From Sipunculus nudus (lineage: Eukaryota; Annelida; Sipuncula; Golfingiida; Sipunculidae): a stretch of DNA of 64,000 nucleotides. A model generated the notes under the pieces. That model was not told the origin of the DNA. It saw only the letters and a program-made list of their open reading frames with translations, and ran no database searches. The stretch is taken from the NCBI GenBank assembly GCA_026874595.1, contig CM049306.1, positions 37,092,019 to 37,156,018 of the forward strand, in the 5' to 3' direction. How positions within the stretch are numbered: the stretch's first letter is position 1; each line of letters starts with the position of its first letter. Position numbers and translations under genes: made by a program. Below, piece after piece: positions 12,286-23,242 of the stretch.

Positions 12286-12728
12286 ATCTCACTCTTATTT
12301 GTCTGACATACACTATTATATTGGAGGGAGAAATAGCATTAGGTTGGTTAGTTAGCTGACAGGGGGATAGGCCCAGTGATGCTTGTATATCGCACACCCG
12401 GGTAATACATCGTGTCAAGTGCCTGTGGATATAACTCTACTGGACGGACATTTCGATCAATTGGCCAAATATAAATGCATTGTGGAAACTGTTGCAACGA
12501 TTTGGTAACCATAGGTTCAGTGCCCTCTGCCGATATGAAAGGGACAGTATTTGTGATTCTGGGTCTTTAAGCCACTGCAAACACCCGAACCGTCTCGATT
12601 GTTATAGACAGCGGTCAGCGGGTATATGTATCACATTTTAACTGCTAGCGTCGCGTGTTCACTTTATAGTTTCACCGGGGGGCACACTGCCTTGCTGGGC
12701 CGGAATTCTTTTACATTTTGTTTAACTT

Positions 12729-12872
12729 TAGCATTATGGGTAAATAACAATGACACACTCGGAACCTCGGTCAACATGATACGAATTCAGAGTAGCTAAT
12801 CACAGATACTTGAAATTGAACCATGTTGACCCAGGTTCCGAGTGGGTCATTGATCAGTTACCCATAATGCTA
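12729..12872. repeat. 144-bp inverted repeat in C
   Basis: Arms of about 50 bp: TAGCATTATGGGTAA.. to GGTCAACATG, and CATGTTGACC.. to TTACCCATAATGCTA, with a loop of about 43 bp. Second full copy at 28409-28552. Only the right arm remains at 46573-46622, and a worn right arm at about 55750-55795. MITE-like. It is intergenic, upstream of the genes. Confidence 0.75.
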
Positions 12873-13723
12873 GATCATAAATGTCCAGTCCAGACTTCGG
12901 ATTATATCGAGTTTATGCCCCGGCCGAAACATTTATCAGTTATATTCATCGGCTTAATATCGATTGACGATTATAAATAAAGCGATAAGGTTGTGTAAGT
13001 CCGTGATTCTATATACATGACATGAGCTTACATAAGCATTAAAACCATATTAAATGACATTAAATAGTAAGTATGAGTAATTTTACACACAGGCTGATGG
13101 TGTCAATTAGATATTTTGGACGTCAGCGTGAGAGATGATCTCACAACACGGTTATATCTGTGGCGGGAAGGTGCACATAAGCGCAAGGAATGACGTCATG
13201 TCATTATCGATATGGTGAAGTTGTTCGGTGCTATTAATATTATGCCAGGTCTCACTATCTGTAGTGCGCCATAAAACCGCGATTTAATCCTTTTCTTATA
13301 GTATCAATTTATCAATTAACTTTCGTTCCTATATTTTTCTACGTCATGTGTCGGTTCAAAGACTCTTTAAAACGCTAATCTGCTTGCATTCTGACGTGTG
13401 TCTCTCTTGAGATAAATGTTCACCGACCGGTACATCAGAATCTTTGGCTTTATTGGACTCTCTGTTATCAATCACTGTGAGACTTTGCATGAGGCTTGTT
13501 TCGCCTGTATAGGTAGTTTCTTGACACAGTTTACATAATATAGCATATTCTACCCATTACTGGTGCAAACAAAATGCCCTGAATGGTGCGTCTAATGCCA
13601 TGGATAATTAATGTTTTATTACGAAGAATCAGTGGGCACGTGCGGCAGCATGGCCATTTCACAGGAATGAGCCGTTGTCGCAGCACAGTTAAAGCTATGA
13701 TTTTTTTATATATTTCATGTGAA

Positions 13724-13842
13724 GATAATGAGGTTTTTTTGAATGAGAGAATTGTTCTGTCAGGAAAGAGGGGTCTTAATGTTGATTATGAGTTTTTTTT
13801 AATGAGAGAAGTGGTCTGTCAGGAAAGGGGGGTCTTAATGTT
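13724..13842. repeat. Two tandem 60-bp repeats
   Basis: AATGAGAGAA(T/G)T(T/G)(G)TCTGTCAGGAAAG.GGGTCTTAATGTT occurs twice in a row. Also at 29411-29529. Unit 3 lacks it and unit 4 has a single copy near 56550. Confidence 0.75.
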
Positions 13843-14174
13843 ACGTCTTATTCTAATATAGATCGTAAATCATGAATAATTTTTTAAGAGATTTTAGATT
13901 ACGTGGATGATTTGTTGTGACTAATGGTGCGGGGGGTTTTCTGTTTTGATTTAGGGAGCGAGTAGAGAATTGCGTCTTATTAAGTGGCTTTTCCTATTTA
14001 TTTTCTACTATTTCCTGCTTGTATCCCATATTGATAAAATATATTTTGCAGTTTCTCGATGTACAGATTTCTATCAGATTTGTCGGAACAAAGCCTGTTA
14101 TATTTTAACGCGGATTGATATCACGTCTCAAGTTTTGCACGACTATAGCAGTGGATAATAAAGAGTGAAACGGA

Positions 14175-14439
14175 AATTTGGAATAATCTTTCCTGAGACT
14201 CCGCTTGACAGATAACTATAATGAAGACCCTGATACAAAATGCAGAGAATACATACATTCGGATAAAAACAAAACAGATAGTAACAGTAGATGGACACCT
14301 CTACCCGGGCGGAATCAAAAAGTTATCAGACCTTCCGACAGGGGGCACTGTCATTCAAAATAAGAAACATTATATAAAAGAAGCGTATCGCCAACTTAAT
14401 AATCATAAGTATTATAAAAAAAGCTATAAAAAGACCTAA
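14175..14439 (+). pseudogene. Penelope-like retroelement fragment, unit 1
   Basis: Frame 14175-14363 reads SFLRLRLT..., then SRWTPLPGRNQK, then VIRPSDRG, with a TAA at 14184. It then shifts into the frame of 14221-14439, which reads GGTVIQNKKHYIKEAYRQL and KYYKK. LRL.(E)YF, WTP.PGR, IRP(A/S)DKGG and Y..EA.RQL are conserved N-terminal motifs of Penelope-like reverse transcriptases. About 45 codons between WTPLPGRNQK and VIRPSD are deleted compared with the 57 kb copy. No catalytic RT or GIY-YIG domain is seen. Confidence 0.7.
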
Positions 14440-15114
14440 CCGAACAATATCTATAAGAACCTAACGGTCGCATCCTACTTTAAAACATAATTTTGTGTAC
14501 GTATAAATCCTAATTTGAATAGCAAATTCTGTACTTAGAAAAGGTTGCTAGGTTATAAATGTTTTTATACATCTCAAAAATGTTTCCAAATAACTAAATG
14601 GATGGAAATCAATGTTAATTAAACATTAACATTTGTCATTTTGTAAAACAATCACATAATGATAAAGTCAAATCTTAGTTAGATTTATTATATAAATGTA
14701 TGTTAAACAGTAATTAAGATAAGAACTTAAAATTAAATGTTAACATAGACCATGTCGAATTTTTCAGGCATAACCACAAAACACATTCCCTATGCATGTT
14801 GATATTAGTCCAAGCATACACAAACAATAAGATTGCATTTGAAAATTAAATTCAATATATATTTGCAAAAAAACGGATAAAGGAATAAATCTGCGTATTG
14901 TTTTCCAGGATGAACATGTATATTTTTTTATCAACAGCGAACAGAGACGACTTTGCCGAGAAATTTTCAACAAACATATTCTATTTATGAAATATCAGTA
15001 TGGAAAATTTAGTTTGTGTGTGTTTTTGAGCATAACAGAGGTGAAAATTGGTCCAGTTAAAGGGGGTAGGTTTTCTAGAACACATTTTTCTTTGTTCAGC
15101 CCAAAGGTCTTTTC

Positions 15115-15120
15115 TTTATT
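15115..15120 (-). terminator. Polyadenylation signal AATAAA of gene 2
   Basis: AATAAA on the minus strand, 44 nt beyond the exon 3 stop. The same hexamer follows exon 3 at 30.8 and 57.65 kb. In the broken copy at 49.2 kb it is changed to AGTAAA. Confidence 0.5.
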
Positions 15121-15163
15121 TGCCTTCAGATTTGATTGTGGTAACAATTTTTAGCGTCCAACA

Positions 15164-15361
15164 CTAAAAACCACCTCTTCCGAAAAACCCTGCTGTGCTA
15201 CCCGTAAGGAATATTTGATCATCCCTGTCTCTGTGTCTTCTCCCTCGACGACAGTCCCGGTCCAGGTTGACAGTGGTACAATCAGCAGTAAAAGTTTCCA
15301 CGGTACTCGTACTGTCGGGGCATTCATCTTGCACAGACGAAGCTGTGTACGTCACTGTGAC
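15164..15361 (-). CDS. Exon 3 of gene 2: C-terminal exon
   Basis: 198 nt, 65 codons and a TAG stop. It starts VTVTYTASSV in phase 0, straight after the V-L-K end of exon 2. It contains QDECPDS, TADCTTV, DRDC and an Arg-rich stretch (RRGRRHRDRDD). The last residues end GFFGRGGF. A one-base difference from the other exon 3 copies removes an earlier TAG stop seen there, so this copy has about ten extra residues. Confidence 0.6.
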   Translation of the reverse strand, partial: VTVTYTASSVQDECPDSTSTVETFTADCTTVNLDRDCRRGRRHRDRDDQIFLTGSTAGFFGRGGF

Positions 15362-17503
15362 CTTAGTAACGATAAAAAAAAACACAAATGTATTGTCTAC
15401 GCAATGATTAAGAAAGCTAGTTCTCTATTTTATTATTTTCTTTTGGAACATAATGATTCAACGCTGTTTTCTAATATATTATATTTAAAGAATATTTAGG
15501 AATTATTTAGGCAATGTATAAAGCCTATGTGTACATTCAGTGGCACAAACCATACAATATATAAAATAGCAAATGCTCAGTCAAAGGAGTTCAAACAGTC
15601 AAACATAAAATATTGTTTGAAACTACAGGAATTAAACATATTCAAATAAATTAAGGAAACAGAATCCTGGACAAGGTAGACATAATTTGTATTCTTTGTA
15701 GTGCTGAACATGTTATTCGGCTCCTGTAAAACTGTGATCATATGCTTTACTATATTTAAACCTGTCTAATTAATATTTTCAATGTCAGAACTGATATCTG
15801 TGATGTTATATATCTACACTTCATTTACAAACTATAATTTATTTTAAGGTAATACAACTCAAAATATGTTATTAAACAAGTCTTTCTGAGACTCAACATT
15901 TGTACAACAAAATCATTGGAATCAAAGTATATTTCTTCACATTGACCTCAAAATATAATTCAGGTAAATTATCTCCAACAAGAAGGAAAGCTCGGCAGTT
16001 GCACAAGGAACAATTGAATACAAATTTCGGAGAGATCCGGATCCCCATCTGGATCCAGATATTTTCTAAAGGAAAAATGCTTCATTTCTGACAATGCCTA
16101 AAGAGGTAATCATCTGCCTTATCTGAGGTCTGTGCTCGCCGGGTGCTTTTCTATTTTGACACTGTTTGCGAACTGTAAATGCATCATGCGAATAATTGTA
16201 TTGTTCAACAAATCTCTTTTATCGTGTTTCCTCGACGATAATATTAATATTAAGGTTCATTCACTGAAATCATACATTATTTCATAAATATAACTAGACG
16301 TTCCCATGAAATTGCTCATTCAATTATGCGTCAGCTGTTTTGGTACATATGTACTGGGTGGTTCAGACACTAAGAACTCAAGTAATGCCAAATATATCGT
16401 TACATGCTTTGCGTGTGACGAGACCTTTAGCAAGTGGTGATTATTAACCCGTGGTAACCTTTAAGATGCATTAGGGAGGAAAACCTTCCAACCGTGAAGC
16501 TGGCAACATTTAGAAAGCCACTGTAACATTGGCAACTTATATATGGCGCACTAATTTAACCTGGTTATGACATGGAAATACATTTTTCAACCAAATTATG
16601 GTCACTGCACTTATAATGATAAAGAATGCTACCATAACCTGGTAGTGATGAATTCTGTGACAGTTACCTCAAAAATGATAAAATAACGACACCTGTTACC
16701 AAGGTATAATGATAATGAATGTCACTGTTACGTCGGTAAAGATAAAGAGTGTAATTTTAACCACATAAATTATTCAAAATCTACAGCTGTAACAAAGGTA
16801 AAATAATTAATGTCACTGGACAACAAGAAAAGATGAAATCTGCCATTGTAACCTAAGAAATTATATAAAATTACAGCTGTAACTTGATAATGATAAAGAA
16901 TCTAATCATAACCATTATACCCCCAAAATGATTGTCCTGTTAAGAGATGTGATAAAGTATCACTGTTAATTTGGTAATGATATGAAATGTCGGTCAAAAT
17001 TAGATTATTAGAAAGATTGCTTCTATGTATAGTAATCAATAAAGTAAACCTTCAGTGTTAGACAAGCAATGATGAAGACTGCTACTGTAAGCTAGGTAAT
17101 GATACAGAAAATGCCGTGTGAACTGGGCTGAAGATAAGCAGTATGACAGGGTTAAAAAGATAACGATTACTAAATATATTCATATACTTATTATTCAATC
17201 AATGCACTTATTATATTAAACACAAGTAATGACACTTCCACTTATGTGGAGGAGCTCAGAGGACATGAACGCTTTAGCTGTTTTGTAAAGCTCACGACTG
17301 CTAGTTTTAGAGACTGATCTTGGTTTCTAAGTATGTTCAGTTTGTTGTTATTCTATGTGACAACGTGATAACAGTGGCGTCAATCCCCCTAACCTTTTGG
17401 CAGTGTTTGGGGTGTTCGATTAAAACACCCCCGCCCGTCCCTTCATATCAAGAGGATAATATTAATATATTGCAAATGAAATATATTTAGTAATAGCATT
17501 ATA

Positions 17504-17583
<80 letters not shown>

Positions 17584-20500
17584 ACATCCTGGCTGAGGTA
17601 CAATTAATACCGAGTAAATAATGAATTTTGTAAGAAGAGAAAGTGGAAACGGGGACATTATAGCTAAAGATAAACATAAGTGCCCAATAATAAGGGACAT
17701 GCAGTCATTAGATGTGTTATGTGTTAACATAACAAATGTGATATGAGTGCCCTATTAATGGATGATATACTGCTGGATATTTATTTCATATTATCCGCGT
17801 TTTTGAGTAACTATATTTAAAATAACTAATAGTTAAATTATCTTTTCCATTTTTGAGGTGTATTTATTTAGTATATATGCTTGATATGGGAACACATAAG
17901 GTTTGTATATAAATTTATAATCCATAATACAATCAATACAATGCTAAAGGTATTATTTAAATAGAATTGTAGTTCAAAATATAGGTCCCCCATTGAAGAT
18001 ATCAGAGAAAATTATCAACTCTAATACCCTACAATGCACGTTAATAATGATGAGGGATTACATTTTAGTGCTTACCTTTGCAATCATAAACATCAAAGAT
18101 CATCCATTTTTCGACTGAACGATGATATCATCTTTAATTTTTTTTCGAAGACAAGGCGAGGGAATAAGGCTTGTTTTTAAATGAAAAATTGAATCAAACA
18201 AATTTATAAGCACGATGTTCTGAAACTATCTGCCGAACCAGGGAATATATGAAATAAGTGAAAAGGAGAACTAGATGTGAAGAATGAATATGCAATGCAG
18301 TCTTTTGAAAAGATATATACAATTCAATCGATAGCAAGCTAAGATACTTTCTGTTCAAAGTTTTACATTGGAAATTCTCTAAAAAGACTCTAAATCCTTT
18401 GCTAGTTAAAATAAAAAAACAGACTGCAGCCTTATGTATTTTGTAGGATAGAGCCTGAAACAAAAGGGTTATTTGTTCTGTGATCAGGTTACAAAAAAAA
18501 CATAATAACCTCCTGTGATTCATTAAAATATAATTTCTTTAAAATTTCTTTAAAACATTTTTGGTTCCTGATGTTGGCACCTCGATACAGATAGATATCT
18601 TTATCCTGAAAAAAAAGTATTTACCTTCTGAGTTTAATTAAATATAAATATATCCATCTGTATGCAGGTGCCAGCATCAGGAACAAAACATATTATATTG
18701 TGTTTATTATTTAATTTATTGAAGATTTAAGAAAGAGGATAGCCATGAAAAGTTGAAAGAAGTACATAAAGAGAAACAGGGTCATAAATACAATTGGTGG
18801 ATATTTACATAGATGAGGCTGTATTATATTTAAAAACAAAAGATCTTTAATTTTAGATCTGTTCACTCCCAGGCAGAATTTGCTTTTCAGTCAAAGGGGT
18901 GAAGTTTCTTTGCAAGATAGGGTCATTGAACATGATGCAAAGAAGATAAGAGAAAAAGATTGTGATCTTTATTCTCTAAAACATTTAACCGAGGTTTAAG
19001 CTGTTGCCACCCCCCCCCCCCCCCCTATCCCTCCACTTAAAGCGGGAAACAATTCGGTTACAAAATATTTATTTCCATTTGTTCTTCTCCAAAAAGGACA
19101 TGTTATTCGAGCCGCATGCGATTGCGGATGCCGCGGTTGAGGTCATCCCTGTTTTTTTTTTTTTTAACAACAAAATGTTTAACATTCAGTTGGTTGATTT
19201 TAAGCTGTATGCTGGCTATCTATGTGGCTTTATTCGGGACAAAACCAAAGCGTTCAATCAAATTTAAGGAATCATAGCCTGACCCAAATATATTCCTTGA
19301 CAAATACCGAAGGACATCCAAACGAAATTAACATCACTGACGTTGACAAGCTTTGACATGTTAGTTTTGGTACCATCGCCCACTTTTATGCTAAGCACTT
19401 CATTAAGGGTGACATCGGACTATGGTTGCTCCCGAATTCGCAGAAATATTATGGTATTACATGTTTATTTATATTCTTCTTATTATTCACCTGTCTTCAG
19501 GAAACTTTTTATCAAACGTGTGATTTCATACTGATGGTTTATGGCGTTGCAATATTTTGACAAATCTTAAAATAATAGGACCAGTTGATGTACTAATGTA
19601 TGGTTATATTTTAAGTTTCTGATTCAGATCGCTGGATTCCCCTTGTGTTCCTAATGTTTTATCACATTTTGCATCAGTGCATATTTATTTCAAAGGAGCT
19701 TTAACTTTACATACTCAAAACCCCTACAGCTATTTGGTGTTGGTTATTCACACTTTTTCACTTTTTCTCTATTTTATTATTTTCTTTTGGAACATAATGA
19801 TTCAACGCTGTTTTCTAATATATTATATTTAAAGAATATTTAGGAAATATTTAGGCAATGTATAAAGCCTATGTGTACATTCAGTGGCACAAACCATACA
19901 ATATTGAAAGGAAGTAAAGGTTGACAAATATAAAATAGCAAATGCTCAGTCAAAGGAGTTCAAACAGTCAAACATAAAATATTGTTTGAAACTACAAACA
20001 GGAATTAAACATATTCAAATAAATTAAGGAAACAGAATCCTGGACAAGGTAGACATAATTTGTATTCTTTGTAGTGCTGAACATGTTATTCGGCTCCTGT
20101 AAAACTGTGATCATATGCTTTACTATATTTAAACCTGTCTAATTAATATTTTCAATGTCAGAACTGATATCTGTGATGTTATATATCTACACTTCATTTA
20201 CAAACTATAATTTATTTTAAGTTAATACAACTCAAAATATGTTATTAAACAAGTCTTTCTGAGACTCAACATTTGTACAACAAAATTATTGGAATCAAAG
20301 TATATTTCTTCACTTTGACCTCAAAATATAATTCAGGTAAATTATCTCCAACAAGAAGGAAAGCTCGGCAGTTGCACAAGAAACAATTGAATAAAAATTT
20401 CGGAGAGATCCGGATCCCCATCTGGATCCAGATATTTTTTAAAGGAAAAATGCTTCATTTCTGACAATACCTAAAGAGATAATCATCTGCCTTATCGGAG

Positions 20501-23204
20501 GTCTGTGCTCGCCGGGTGCTTTTCTATTTTGACACTGTTTGCGAACTGTAAATGCATCATGCGAATAATTGTATTGTTCAACAAATCTCTTTTATCGTGT
20601 TTCCTCGACGATAATATTATATATTAAGGTTCATTCACTGAAATCATACATTATTTCATAAATATAACTAGACGTTCCCATGAAATTGCTCATTCAATTA
20701 TGCGTCAGCTGTTTTGGTACATATGTACTGGGTGGTTCAGACACTAAGAACTCAAGTAATGCCAAATATATCGTTACATGCTTTGCGTGTGACGAGACCT
20801 TTAGCAAGTGGTGATTATTAACCCGTGGTAACCTTTAAGATGACAGCTGTCAGTGTGAGTGACTCGGAGCATTAGGGAGGAAAACCTTCCAACCGTGAAG
20901 CTGGCAACATTTATGAAACTGTATCACGTACATGGGAACGAATTCTCATGATCTGCTTGTGTACCATATGGACCCTTTTGAGTTCCATCGCCGCGTTCGT
21001 TTCTGGACCGATCTTTCTGTAACCTGCAATAAGTGTCGAATCGTATGTTGGCTGGTGCCTAACAAAGATTTGTGGCGCCACCTACACCCCCTTTTGCTTG
21101 GACTCCATTTGTGCGCAATTTGTAGGGATCATTAACCATTTCTCAGGAGTAGTTTTATGTACTGGGAGGCAATTATGCATTTCCTTAGATCTGGGACACC
21201 TCCATCTCGTACTGAAGACTTCACCATCTGCAATCGTTTTTGCGTTGCGCCCATCCTGTTGTTTGCTTAGGATTAAAATCAATCATATCTAAGCAGAGGT
21301 ACAATGTAGTAGGGCCTGCGGAAGGGGGGGAGGGTTGACCCACAGTCCGTGCCCCCCCCCCCTCGGTGTGGCCTCCTTTAAGATTCAGTTCGGAGCTGGC
21401 TACATCTAAGAAAGTGCGGATAAGGCCGGGCCGGAAAAAAGTCTGTAAGAAGTGGGGCGGGCTGCGGGTTGATTAGTATAACATGAACATAAAATTTCAC
21501 TTGAAACAAACTATCGTTTGAAGACATTGAATATTTTGCATAAAGTGTTTTCAGTTGTTGGAAAAATAGAAATATAAAAAGATAAATGTTAAGAATTTTT
21601 CATTTATTCCTGTTAACCCCTTACACTGACAATTGTAACAACACATTGCAAATGTTTCTTTTCTAGGTATAACGTCACTTTGAGTACCTTTGTTTCCTGG
21701 TATTGATATGCTACAACAACTTTCACCTGGCTTATGAGAGTGAATGATACTGTAACATGATAATGAAAAAGCACATTTTCCTGACCATCATAGCATTCTG
21801 ACCGAGATAATGGAAAAGAATGCTTTAGTAACCTGGTAATATTAAAGCATGTTTTCATGACCACCATAGTATTCTGAACGAGATCATGGTAAAGAATACT
21901 TCCGTAACCTGATAACGATAACGAACCATCATATTACCGCTACCTAGGTAATGCCAAAAATGTTATAGGAGCCAATGTGCCATTCTGAGTGAGATGATGA
22001 AAAGAATGCTACCAAAACTGGTAATGATAAAGAATGTTACCGTGAACTAGAAATGATAGAACATTACCATTATCTAGATCATGTTAAAGATTGCCACTGT
22101 AAAATAGGTTATATGGAACTTTTCACCGTTAACTAAGTAATGTTAAAGAAAGACACTGTAAGATGGGCATCAATACAGGAAAACACCGTTGATTTCTGTG
22201 TGACCATACGCAGTATGGCAGTGTCATAAAAAAATGAAAATATAGATTGTATTTTGACCTAGTATATGACAGTACATGACGACACAGAGGTAAAGGACAT
22301 GCACGTTTTAACTATGAGATAAACAATGTAAGATAGGCATTAATACAGACATACTGGAGTGTCATCAAATTACATGATAACAAAGATTGTATTTGACCTT
22401 GGTTATGACAATACGCAGAGGTAATTAAAGGATATGTGCGTTTTGGCTGTCTATTATTCAAACATGCATAGGAAAGCTGGTGTAAACAATGTACAGACAG
22501 TTCCTAGAGTTCCAGATGTCTGGGTAAAAGGGAAGTTCTGTTTGTTTCTATTCTGTGATCCTGACAAAATGTAACAAAACAATCAGACTTTACTGATGTA
22601 GTAAATTATTTTGTTGATGTGAAAATTCGGGAAAATATGATGCATAAACCCTCACCTTGAGAACCGTGCTGTTACTGTTCTCCTTGCAGCAAACCTTTTT
22701 CGTGCGTTCGGCGTAATCGTATTTGTTTGTTTTTTTCTGACATTTCTCCAGGCACACGGAACTCATGTTAAGACACGAGGCTTGTATCTGGTAGGGCCTC
22801 CTCTGATCGTATGATTCGTAATTAATTCTGCATTCACACCTGATATATATCACACGGATTTGATCATGGAAAGTGAGTATTATACAGCAGTGAGTATTAT
22901 ACGAAATAAAGGTTTCAACAATTTTATTCACATCCAATGATAACAGCTCTAGCATGAAATGGCATGTGGTCGGCTATTAACCATTTCTGAACAATGAATG
23001 TCATTTTCAACGAAAAGAAAAAAAAACTCTGTAGCATTGAATAATCATAATAAAAACTAACGTAAAATAAGAGTTATACGGGGTTTTCTGAAGGGCCCAC
23101 CTCAGTGGCGTCCTACTCGGTGGTATCCAGCGTCCTCCACGCCCTGATTTGCATGCGCAGAAAACAGCAAAGAACACGGAACAGCAAAACACAACGCCTC
23201 TCAT
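15164..23204 (-). CDS. Secreted cysteine-rich protein, IL-17-like (tentative), three exons, intact (gene 2)
   Basis: Predicted model: exon 1 23204-23080, exon 2 22839-22656, exon 3 15361-15164; 507 nt, about 168 aa. Seen: a hydrophobic signal peptide (residues 1-17) and cysteines at 43, 45, 64, 71, 75, 92, 93, 117, 131 and 140. Exon 2 is preceded by CAG and followed by GTGAGG. Exon 3 is preceded by a T-rich tract ending CTAAG. Phases match (2 then 0), and AATAAA lies 44 nt after the stop. Known: IL-17 cytokines are small secreted cystine-knot-like proteins of 150-200 aa with an R-x-P..I..A-x-C core, a later C-P turn and a C-x-C near the end. Here RRP is 55-57, A-S-C ends at C64, C-P-D-S starts at C117 and C-T-T-V at C131. 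The second Cys of C-x-C is Thr133, which is atypical. Inference: an extracellular signalling or immune protein. It could instead be another cystine-rich secreted family. The gene model is surer than the family. Confidence 0.6.
17507..17579. repeat. (TA)n microsatellite, unit 2, one interruption
   Basis: About 36 TA repeats with a single TGTA interruption near 17547. Confidence 0.95.
22656..22839 (-). CDS. Exon 2 of gene 2: cysteine-rich core
   Basis: 184 nt, giving 61 full codons after a one-base phase carry-over. It begins C-E-C, contains RRPYQIQASC, S-V-C-L-E-K-C and a vicinal K-V-C-C, and ends V-L-K at a canonical AAG|GTGAGG donor. The acceptor is ATATATATCAG|G. The amino-acid sequence is identical to exon 2 of gene 3. 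The RRP..I.ASC stretch is the best match to an IL-17 core. Confidence 0.65.
23080..23204 (-). CDS. Exon 1 of gene 2: signal peptide and short basic linker
   Basis: ATG at 23204 lies in an AAAATAATGAG context. The exon encodes a Met-Arg start, a hydrophobic run rich in V, F and C, then a Gly/Arg-rich linker (GRGGRWIPPSRTP). Two donors keep the same phase: CCCC|GTATAAC (exon end 23080, used here) and CTGAG|GTGGGC (exon end 23101), which is closer to consensus and would shorten the protein by seven residues. Either joins exon 2 in frame. Confidence 0.6.
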
Positions 23205-23233
23205 TATTTTTGCTTCCTGATGATATAGAAAAA

Positions 23234-23242
23234 GGAAATTCC
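23234..23242. promoter_or_regulatory. GGAAATTCC palindrome upstream of gene 2 ATG
   Basis: A kappa-B-like half-site palindrome 30 bp before the start codon, also present at 7668-7676 and 41928-41936. So close to the ATG it may be in the 5' UTR. The match may be chance. It is listed because the putative product resembles a cytokine. Confidence 0.15.

Larger units (their letters stand above)
1..15420. repeat. Tandem higher-order unit 1 (A-B-A-C)
   Basis: Blocks: A 1-1143, B 1144-4376, A 4377-5512, C 5513-15420. The first A joins B at a TTTAGAAAGCC junction. The second A runs straight into C. The only host-gene material is the gene 1 relic (7.26-7.64 kb) and exon 3 of gene 2 (15.2-15.4 kb). Block A holds nothing coding. 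B holds minisatellite, (TA)n, a hairpin and poly-C. C holds the gene parts, 330-bp repeat arrays, TGACGTCA modules and a Penelope fragment. Confidence 0.9.
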
